A stretch of 64,000 bases of DNA from Vitrella brassicaformis (lineage: Eukaryota > Sar > Vitrellaceae): the NCBI GenBank assembly GCA_001179505.1, contig CDMY01000791.1, positions 95,487-159,486 of the forward strand, read 5' to 3'. Numbering within the stretch: position 1 is the first letter of the stretch; every line of letters begins with the position of its first letter. Position numbers and translations under genes: made by a program. Of the stretch, positions 48,201 through 64,000 are shown piece after piece. Below the pieces are notes generated by a model. The model was not told the origin of the DNA and ran no database searches. It saw only the letters and a program-made list of their open reading frames with translations.

Positions 48201-51200
48201 GATATGGCTGTCAGAGATGGACGACTCGGTCATGGACGAGCCCCTCCCCGACACATGGCCGGCCTTCCTCAACGACACCATGGCCAAGCTCAACCAGCTC
48301 CCCGACGCACTCACCCTCCCCGGCTCCACACTCACCGCCGGCCGTGCCAAGAACATCCTCAAGGCCACCGAGCAGCGCACCAAGGAGGAGGGCAAGCTGC
48401 CCCCCCAGGCCAAGAAGCTCCTGGACGACGCCAAGTCGGGGGAGAACACTGACATGCTCACCCAGCTCTCGTGGGTGGCCTCCATGTTTGTCGAGGATCC
48501 CTCCGCCGACAATGCGTCGGATGGCTTCCTCGCCATCGCATCCGTCTCGTCGACCAATGGCAATGACAGCAAGGCCGGGGACGACGCGGCCGTCAACGCC
48601 ACCAAAGGCGGCAGCGGGCCGAAGGGGCAGAGCTTCGAGACCGCCATGAAGAAGTTCCTCGATAACCCACGATACAACGTGAGAGACAGACGGACAGTGG
48701 GTTTGTCGACCAACTTGGCGGGATGGATGGATTTGTGGGATTTGGTGGTTGCGTGTCTGGTTCATTCAGCATTATGCGCGAGACATTCACTGGGAGAAGG
48801 ACGGCAAGGGTAACGATCGCGTCAGGCGGGCCCGGTTCACCATATGCACCAAGGCTCTCTCCGGCTGGGGGGACGGGACAGACAAGGTAGATAGACGGGA
48901 GACAGACAGATGTGCACTACACTACAACCCATTCATTTGTACCCCTCCATATGTCCTCTCCCTGCCTCCCCCCCACCTTGTTCGGCAAACCAGGGTCAGA
49001 TGATGCTGGACTATCGTCGGATCATAGGCGACTCCTCCCTCCACGACGACGCCTTCGCGTACAACCCCTCGTTCTTCTTCTACGAGAGAAACATTTCCGT
49101 CCTGCCAATGGTAACCACGCAATGGATGGATGGATGGGTTGATGGAGGCATGAACGTGACAACGCCTCTGTGTCTGTGTGGGGTGGACTGACTCAGACGA
49201 TATGGAACCTGGTGGTGGTGGCGGCTGCCGTGGTGATCGTCACCTTCCTGTTTATCCCCGACCCTGCCGTCGTCTTCATCGTCCTGGTCAGACACACACA
49301 CACACAGACACAGAGACAGAGAGAGAGAGAGAGAGAGGCATCTACCTACATGTGTGTATGTGCGTGTGCAGCTGATGCTGGTGCTGCTTGACGTCGAGTT
49401 GCTGGGGATGATGAGCTTCTGGGGCATCGATCTCAACTTCATCTCGCTCATCAACCTCGTCATGGCCACAGGATTCGCCGTCGACTACATCGCCCACGTG
49501 GCACACGCCTTCGTGCAGCACAAGGGGCCGCCCAAGGAGCGCCTGCAACACGCACTCAAGGGAATGGGCGTCGCTGTCGCACACGGTCAGATAGACCCAC
49601 GTGGCTGAGCTGAGACACACGGGGGAGCTGACCGACCTTGATGGCCATTTCTGTGTGAGGGTGTGTGTGCAGGTGGCATCTCTACGTTGTGTGCGATGAT
49701 GCCGGTGGGTCTGTCGTCTGCCTACCTATTCCGCCTGTTCTTCAGGATGTTTATCCTCACATGTTTCCTCGGACTAGGTACGTACGCTGCCTCGATCGCT
49801 GTCTAGTCTACCCCCTTCCCCTCTCATCTGCCGTTTGCCGTTTGTTGTCTGCCATGCATACTGTCCCGTGCAGCCCATGGCCTTCTGTTCCTGCCTTTGG
49901 TGCTGTCTCTGGTGCGCGCCAAGGGCCACACCGTCTGCACCCGACGATCCAAAGGCAAGAGGGCTCTGAAACGACCAGCACTCAAGGACGGCACCATCGC
50001 CTCCTCTCTCTCTCGCCGTGACGTCACTCCCGCCACCCCCGACGTTGACGAGATCGACGGCTACTCGACCAAGGACACCACCTCAGTCACGTCGGCCAAG
50101 GCATGTGTGGAGGAGGCCCGCATGGAGGCGGCCACAGACCACGAGCAGGCCATCCTCCCGCCGCGTGTGGTGGACGAGCGGCCCTCGGATCAGTCTTCGT
50201 TTGTGGGGGAGCCTGAGCAGGAGTCGGTGGTGGGTGAGGGTGAGGGCGAGGGCGAGAGACAGGACATGGATGCCGTGTGTGTGACGCCGAGGGACCCGTC
50301 GACCATTGTGTGTCCGTCCGACCACGGCACAACGGTGTCGGTGCCGCCCCTGACACTGAGGATGGAGCGGCCGGCCATCCCTTCGCCCCTGCTGCCCCCG
50401 CCATCCATCGCCTTGTCTGATGCCGATGACGACGACTCCGATGATGAGGACGATGACGCCCCCTCCCCGCCCTCCAACTGCCCCGACACCCCGTCGGCCA
50501 TCTTCTCGGCCCTCGTCTCGCCCATCCACCGCAGCAGCAGGTCGAGGCGGCATGTGACAGCCACCTCGCCAGTGGTCCTGTCCTACCTGCGCAATGCCGT
50601 CGACCGTGACGCCAGCCAGCCGCTGCCCATCCACCTGTCCTCCCCGGCGCTTCCCTGCAAGAGCCGTGTGAGGCGCCACAGGAGGTATAGGAGGGAGGAC
50701 GTGCCCGAGATCGCCCTGCCGCCATGTGTGGTGGAGGAGAGCACCACCGAGGTGGCCAACTCGGGTTGGGCCAACGACACTGGTGGTGCAGCATCAGCAT
50801 TGGCCCTGCAGCCGGCTGCCCGTCTCGAGGGCCGACACCGAAGGCGACGCGCCAGTCGCGCCATGCTCGAGGACGGCCATCCTCCTGTTGAGGGCGAGGG
50901 TGGCAAGACCGACAAGAGGCACAAGAAGCATCGAAAGGACTCGAGGCGGCGGCATCGCAGTGTGGATGTCGTTGTGCGGTGGGACGCCAACTCGGCTGAG
51001 CCGCGACCCGTGACGCCACGACCGCCAAGACGCAGCAGGACACGGGGGAGGGAAAAGGGCAAAGGGAGGGGAGACGGCGGCACCAAGGCCAATAACACCA
51101 AGAATAATGAAAATGTGACGTCAGGCGGTGAGGAAGGGCCGACTGCGGCGCATGCAGAGGGAGGCATGGCGGAGAGGTGCCATGATGTCACTGCAGATGT

Positions 51201-51213
51201 GTGGGACGTGTGA
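45245..51213 (+). CDS. Patched/NPC1-type RND membrane protein with sterol-sensing-like region
   Basis: Polytopic RND-superfamily protein of about 1,580 residues in about 14 exons, likely moving or sensing sterols or other lipids at a membrane. ATG is at 45245. A PPQ repeat follows, then the first membrane span (LAVAFVVGVLCWIPLAGI). A large luminal loop with NSS/NGT glycosylation-type sites leads to a membrane block at about 46330-47130. A second extracellular loop is encoded by 47229-49111, and a second membrane block by 49198-49930. Each half has the GxxxD proton-relay type motif of RND proteins: GVGIDD (near 46655) and GFAVDYIAHVAHAF (near 49475), the latter typical of Patched. The last exon adds about 440 residues of acidic then basic cytoplasmic tail without a domain. 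The transported substrate is not readable from sequence. Confidence 0.9.
45321..45384. repeat. Nine-base CCGCAGCCA-type tandem repeat coding PPQ units
   Basis: About seven near-identical 9-bp copies inside the first exon of the Patched-like gene encode a cytoplasmic Pro-Pro-Gln array just before the first membrane span. Confidence 0.9.
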
Positions 51214-51943
51214 CTTGAGCGAGTGAACACAGATGACGTGATTGATGTGTGAATGTGTGAAGGATGCGGGAAGGGAGGGCATGCGTACTTACTGGCTGAC
51301 ATACATACGTGTATGGGTGGGTGTATAGACAGGCGGGTGAGTGAGTGCATAGTGAGTGAGTGCATTGACGGACGGACGGACGGACGGACGGATGGACGGA
51401 GGAGGCAGCATCATATCATGACCATGACAGGCAAGGCAGGTGCTGGATGCATATCATGTCTCTCTCTCTCTCTCTCTTCTATTTCTATGTGCGTGGCTGG
51501 CTGGCTGCATAACATGTGTGTGTCCATTAATTGTCTGTCCAGTGTGTTTGGTCTTGGGTGCATGTCTACAGTACACAGTGGACAAGCTAATCGACTGGCT
51601 GGCTGACTTCGGCGGAGGGGGGGGGGTAGGTGAGGTTCCGTGTGGTTGGTGTCTTGTGAATGAATGCAGAGAGAGAGAGAGGTGCGTGCGGCTGCCGCCA
51701 CAGAGCTCGCTCACGCGTCAGTCACGATGGGTGCAGGCATGCATTTGTTGACCGACCAGCAGACTTACATTTGACAATTGCAATAGACTGTCATTGACCA
51801 ACGACCCGCACCCTGTCACGACGCCCGGAGTGCCACTAGCATTTCATAGAAGCATACATACAGCACACACGGGCAGGGGCTGCCTGCCTGTCATATGTAG
51901 GTGGGAGGGAGGTGCTGCCTTAGTCTTCCCTTCTCTTGCCCAC
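51214..51943. other. Convergent intergenic spacer, 0.73 kb
   Basis: It is simple-sequence DNA with (GACG)n at 51367-51390, (TC)n at about 51460-51477 and a G run near 51618. No gene or RNA is seen. Confidence 0.65.
51367..51390. repeat. (GACG)n microsatellite
   Basis: About six tandem copies in the convergent spacer. Confidence 0.85.
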
Positions 51944-54008
51944 TCATCGTGCGTGATTACTCTCCCAGTGCTGCTCGAGGGACCGCAGAGAGGGGAACAG
52001 CCGGCCGCAGCAAAAGAACACGTCATGACGCCTCACATTCTTGAGGTGCTGGTTCAGGCCGTTGGTGTCCCGCATCTGGGCGCCACAGTAGCCGCAGCTG
52101 TTCGTGTTGATCATGTTGTTGAGCCACGTGGACCGCCGCGTATTCTGCCCGGCCACCTCGACGTCCAACTCCCGTGGCGTCTGCGCACACCGCCTCAGGC
52201 ACTGCCGCCACGAGACGGGCGGTGGGGGCACCGGAGCCACGCGACGGGGCGGAGAGGGGTCTCTCAGGGGCACAGGCGGTGCGAGGGGCAACGCCGCGGC
52301 CGCCTGCATGCACTCATCCACACAATTATCGATGCGTTCAGTTGATGTGATGTGATCTGGTCACTCACCGCAGGTGGCGGTGCTGGTGCGGGTGCGGGTG
52401 CAGCATCATGGGGAAACAGTTCGCAGCCTCCCGTACACACGCGCCCACGAGCGGGCCACTCAGCAGACACCTGGGAGCAAGGCAAGGCACATGAGTAGGA
52501 CTGAGTGGGGCACAGCACATCATTCTGAGTGCCGATTGTAGCAGAATTCGAAGTTGCATCTGCATGTGATGTGGTAGCAGCCGTGAGTGAGCTGCACCAC
52601 AGCACGGCAGCGGGGGCACCGCCGCAGCCTGCACACCGACCACACCAACACAACCACTCCGACACACACATCAATGACCTATCCTGTTGTCTTGGTGTTG
52701 GTGTTGGTGTTGGTGTGTGCTGATGGCAAGGCAAGGCAGACCGTACGTACCCCTCCTGTCTGCATTGACTGCGGAATCGTCTGTCTCCCGCAGACCGCTC
52801 ATCGGCAGGCAGGTCCTGGTACTCCTCACACGTCAGGCCATCATGCCACTCCACACGACAGTTGACACAGAAAGGCTGTTTGTTTACGAAAAAGACAGAG
52901 AAGGATCCGACCTGTCTGGGGGCTGCACGCTTTCGTCTGACTGACCTGTTGGCACCACACACACGTGGCCTTGTCCTTCACCAAGCTACCGTCCATCGGC
53001 TGCCAGAGGAGAGAAAGGAGCAACAAAGATAGCTGCCTGTCTGTCTGTCTGCCCTCCTCCCCCCTGACCTGTGAGCAGTGTGTGTTGGGGCACCACATAA
53101 GGTTAGGTATGGTCGACTCGATCACCCTGCGCTCGAAGGCCACCCGCAGCTCGGGCGACAGCAAATCACCTGCTGTGTCCAGCGTCAGCTCCTCGCACTT
53201 GTCAAACGGACACGAAAGAGGAAAGGGCTCGTCGCGAATGGCTACCGAGAGGTACCTCTCGCCGCATGGCCGACAGAATTCGCGGTCGCACAGAAATCGC
53301 AGTGGTAGGCTTGTTGTCTCCTTGCAGGCCTCGCACTCACCGCTCGGGTAGGCTGCAGCAGCTGCTGCTGATGAAGACGGTGCTGCTGATGAAGACGGTG
53401 CTGATGCCAAGGGTGCCGGGAACAGAGGGGCACAGCTGCTCTTGGCGATGCAGCGGCTGATATCCCGGTCGCTCGCGCCGCTGGTTTCCATGTCGCCGAT
53501 GCGCCTGGCCAGCTCATGGTCTAGGTCCACCATGGCGAGGTGCTTGACGGCCAGCATCGCCTTCTTGCGGGCCACCTCCCTATCGAGCCTGCAGGCGTCC
53601 TCCTCCTCCATCACCGCCGCCATCAGCGACAGGTCCCTCGACAGCTGACACGCACTCAGGTAGTCGTCGGCCGCCATGAGCTCATTGATCTGCTGCTCGA
53701 CCACCATCGTGAGGGCGTCGCTGGTCGGCTCGGAAGTGTCGGCACATGAGCTCTCGAGTCGCGAATCATGAACACCAAGCGCCAGCTCCTCAATCTGAAG
53801 AAGAGGAGAAAGCAGCAGCTGACAATACTACATAGCTCCTCTGCATCGTCATGTCCCCCACCTGCAGCTTCAGTGCAGCTTGGAGGTCTGCCTCGACGTC
53901 TGCCTCTTGATGAGAAGGCTGTGGTTGAGTGCCGGCCGGGCCCTCGTCGCCATCGGCTGCAATGGGGCGGCATTCCAATCGGTCACTCGTGCTCCCAGGG
54001 GACATCAT
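51944..54008 (-). CDS. RBR-type E3 ubiquitin ligase with C-terminal C2H2 zinc fingers
   Basis: RING-between-RING ligase, about 550 residues, which would pass ubiquitin through a cysteine on RING2. I start at ATG 54008 (MMSPGST); an in-frame TTG at 54071 is the only upstream alternative. The N-terminal part is helical and acidic with a Ser/Ala run. RING1 begins CEACKETTS and ends with CPFDKC. The IBR carries WCPNTHC, CVWC and FCVNCRVEWHDGLTC, split by introns. RING2 is CPRCRAVVQLTHGCYHITC with the predicted catalytic Cys codon at 52577-52579. After a Pro/Ala-rich linker come two C2H2-like fingers, CGYCGAQMRDTNGLNQHL and CCGRLFPSLRSLEQHW, each closed by a further His near the stop at 51944. The targets are unknown. 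Confidence 0.88.
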
Positions 54009-54404
54009 CGTCCGCTCCGCTCCGCTCAAATGACAGCTGATCCAGCAGAAGGAACCGAAGATGCACCGCAAATGGTGTTGCCGCGCCGCTGGGGTGCTTC
54101 TGGCCTCCTCCTTTCGCGAACCAAACCGGTAATTTCCTCAAGGAGCCGCGCAACACAGATCACGTACTCCTGTCGTACAGGAATAGACTGGCGGGTGAAG
54201 TGATGCCTTATTCAAAAATGGGGCGGCAAACTGATGTAGCTGTGGCTGGGGTGTTGTTTCCCCTTGCTGAAGATCTGCGATAGGATTCAAGCTCGCCAGA
54301 GATCTGCGAGCTCCGCGGAGTCTTCATTTTTCGCGTTGTTTTGCCGCAACGAAACACCACTATTCCGCATCATCGCCTTGTCAACCCGGCCTTCAAGTTG
54401 CACG
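54009..54404. promoter_or_regulatory. Divergent promoter region between RBR ligase and ABCC genes
   Basis: 396 bp between start codons. No telobox or microsatellite is seen. An open frame enters from TTG 54264 in phase with the ABCC start but has no ATG before 54405. Confidence 0.45.
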
Positions 54405-61945
<7,541 letters not shown>

Positions 61946-63244
61946 TCATGACTGGACGCGTGTGACTTTGACCCCAGCAGCCTTGACCCGTCTGCCTGAC
62001 GGCAGCGTCATGTACTCCCCATCATCTTCCTGCCGCTTTTCCGCACTCCTCCTGGCCTTATCAGCCACTGGCTTCGCATCAAGCTTGGCCGCCCTCGACG
62101 GCGGTGGTGCCCCCGGTGCACCCTCACCAATGCGCTTCCCATACCTGAACCAAACCCACACAGTGACGGGACAGAGCAAATGAATGACGGGTCTGTCGCC
62201 ATATACTAGTTCGTTCTGTGCTGTGGATGAGAGTGTATGTGTGTCTGACCGTTCCTCCATTTTGTCCAGGACTCTGTTTGCCACGGGGTGGTTGGCGTCG
62301 AGCTTGAGGACCGTTTGGAAGGTCTCCAGCGACGAGGGCAGGTCACCCTGCAACGCGTATGCATGACCTGATGGATGCATGGATGGATGGAACAACAGAC
62401 ACAACACACCACATCACATCACCATGGCCACACCAGCGGTCTTCCCGCATATATCGGCGCGGTGCTCACCGAGGTTGCTGTGTGCCGTGATGTAGTCGGG
62501 CACCAGTCGTATGGCCTGTTTGTAGTAGTGGATGGCCTCGTCAGTCTTCTTGAGCCTGAAGTAGGCCAGCCCCACCGCGTTGCTCAGCACCGCCCGGCCG
62601 AGCGTGTCGAGCGGGTTCCACAGCTCCTTTGCCAGAGTGAAGGTCAGCGCCGCCTCCTCAAACATGCCGCGAGAGAGGAACGACCTGCCGATGCCGTACA
62701 AGACCTCACCCGAACCCTTCTGCTGATCCTGCGTATGTATCGGACACACACAAGCCATCCATCCATCCATCCTCAGTGGCAGCCCTCCTTGCTTCCTTCC
62801 CCGCTCAGTCACCTCCTCCTCTATCTGTTTGTTGAGTGTCCTCAGCCGCTGCTCCAGCTGCACGTTGCCCAGCACGTTGCGCGTGCCCGGGAAGACAAAC
62901 AGCGACACCAGCGCGAGAGCTCCCACGAGGTACAGCGGCGGGCCGACGTTCTTGATCAAGTCCTGCACACCCGGATCACGCCAGTCGAACGGGTTGAACA
63001 CCGACAGCAGCTCAGACGACGATGTCAGCGACTCCAGCACATCGCCGTGGCTCTGCACTCTGGATGGGGTGCTGGGCGGCGGCGTGACGGCCCTTGGGCT
63101 GAGAGGGGAGGGCTTGACAGGGGAGATAAAGGCATCCCCAGCCCCCAGTGAGGCGCATGAGCACAGGAGGGCCGACAGGAGAGTGGAAGGGCGGCTGATT
63201 CTGAAACGATCATGCTTCATTGGGCAGATCACAGACTGAACCAT
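61946..63244 (-). CDS. Plastid-targeted TPR protein, Ycf37/PYG7-like
   Basis: About 333 residues in four exons: 62813-63244, 62470-62728, one near 62250-62350, and 61946-62144. The N terminus has a signal-peptide-like core (LLSALLCSCASL) followed by GAGDAFISPVKPSP. A Phe just after the presumed cleavage site, with a Ser/Pro/basic stretch behind it, is the hallmark of bipartite targeting into secondary red plastids. One membrane span follows (LYLVGALALVSLFVF). TPR units then read VLSNAVGLAYFRLKKTDEAI and HYYKQAIRLVPDYITAHSNL, closely matching the Ycf37/PYG7 family, which assists photosystem I assembly at the thylakoid. The C-terminal tail is basic. The gene family call is good; the PSI role is inferred from the family. 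Confidence 0.75.
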
Positions 63245-63428
63245 CTCAGGGGCTGTGGAAAGGCTGCAGCGGGGAAAAAAGCGAACTCAAAGGAGCTCTT
63301 GAAAAGGTGGTGTGAGTTGGAGTAGATCGCGTGTAACTGAACTCTGCCTCCTTCTTGTGAACCTTCTCTACCTCATCTGTTGCGGGCAACGACAACGATC
63401 CTCTACCAGCCTCTACGTCGAGAAGAAA
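63245..63428. promoter_or_regulatory. Divergent promoter region, 184 bp
   Basis: It separates the TPR and cupin start codons. An A-rich run lies near 63275. No telobox. Confidence 0.45.
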
Positions 63429-64000
63429 TGGTGAACGTGGATACCAACTTCTCTGCGCGAGTAGGCAAAGATCTGATCTGGGGAGGGACGTGGTGATGAG
63501 TCGTATGTTGCAGGTTGTCAAAAGGCTCGCTGACGTCGAGTGGCGTGCGGCACCAAAGGTCAGCGGTGTCCACAGGCGCTTGCTCGACCGAATAACATTT
63601 CACGACGACGTCGCAAGAGCCACCAGGTCAGACACTTGAAGATCTACAGGATCCTCGAAGGAAGGAGGGAGGGAGGGAGGGAGGATGGGGCGAGCGAGGG
63701 CGCCCATGTTTTGTTTCGGTCATGCGCTTTGCAGTGTGGTTCGGTACGATGCCAACGCCAAGTTCCCCTTCCACACACATCACGGGGGAGAGGAGTACTT
63801 TGTGCTTGACGGGCACTTTTGTGACAAAGATGGCGACCATGGCCCAGGCACTTACATACGGAACCCGTAGGCAACACAACACCCGGGCGGACCGGACAGA
63901 CATTCAGGCAGGTGTCGGCACTGATGTCTGTCTTGTGTTTGTGTGTCTGCCTGTGTGCTGTGCAGGTGCGGTTCGTCGCACGAGCCGTGGACGAGAGAGG
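63429..64000 (+). CDS. ChrR-type cupin protein, 3' partial
   Basis: Beginning of a single-domain cupin of the ChrR/anti-sigma type, a small metal-binding beta-barrel. Exons are 63429-63461, 63514-63626, 63735-63866 and 63966 to the window edge. Once joined they read MVNVDTNFSAR, VVKRLADVEW, GVHRRLLDR, FPFHTHHGGEEYFVLDG, GPGTYIRNP and CGSSHEPW, a clean match to the family. The metal ligands are the two His and the Glu in HTHHGGEE plus the His in GSSH. The first intron is only 52 nt. In bacteria such domains sense singlet oxygen or bind zinc; the role in an alga is unknown. It is cut by the window end. Confidence 0.85.

Noticed and set aside
54264-54404. ABCC start at TTG 54264
   Set aside because: It is not an ATG, and the added residues have no membrane or conserved character; ATG 54405 is preferred.

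Overview
This window looks like nuclear DNA of a photosynthetic alveolate, most likely a chromerid alga close to Vitrella brassicaformis. That placement is inferred from several things: GC-rich multi-exon genes with short GT-AG introns, a giant multimodular type I FAS/PKS laid out like Cryptosporidium FAS1, a TPR protein with a bipartite secondary-plastid leader, and Arabidopsis-type telomere-like boxes in promoters. A 300-base run of N at 61248-61547 is an assembly gap.

Layout. Bases 3-24595 (+) hold most of one gene, open at its 5' end, encoding a FAAL-ACP-[module]x3-reductase-thioesterase megasynthase. About 7,790 residues are visible in 15 exons, and the total coding length is an exact multiple of three. 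The genes that follow are: a wax ester synthase/DGAT-like acyltransferase (26262-27922, -), a START-domain protein (28133-30023, +), a secreted type-B carboxylesterase (30888-34217, -), a monoacylglycerol-lipase-like hydrolase (34393-36671, +), a large low-complexity protein with possible divergent AP2 domains (38070-44889, -), a Patched/NPC1-type RND protein (45245-51213, +), an RBR E3 ubiquitin ligase with C-terminal C2H2 fingers (51944-54008, -), a full-length ABCC transporter (54405-61200, +), a plastid Ycf37/PYG7-like TPR protein (61946-63244, -) and the start of a ChrR-type cupin gene (63429 to the window end, +).

Organisation. The eleven genes alternate strictly + - + - through the window. 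Divergent pairs are separated by only 175-396 bp, probably shared promoters. Convergent pairs are separated by 730-1,666 bp of microsatellite-rich DNA with no supported gene. Two of the five divergent spacers carry AAACCCTA teloboxes.

How the genes could work together (inference). The megasynthase should load a free fatty acid as acyl-AMP, extend it up to three times and release it by reduction or hydrolysis. The adjacent WSD-type acyltransferase could esterify a reductively released alcohol. START, esterase, lipase, Patched-like and ABCC products fit lipid handling and export. The megasynthase itself is odd: AT1 lacks its nucleophile, module 2 has no AT, ER2 and ER3 are decayed, a methyltransferase-like domain sits between ER1 and KR1, and both a thioester reductase and a thioesterase sit at the C terminus. 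Many introns also carry CA/CAGA-rich tracts near the 5' end and complementary TG/GTCT tracts near the 3' end, which could fold into hairpins.
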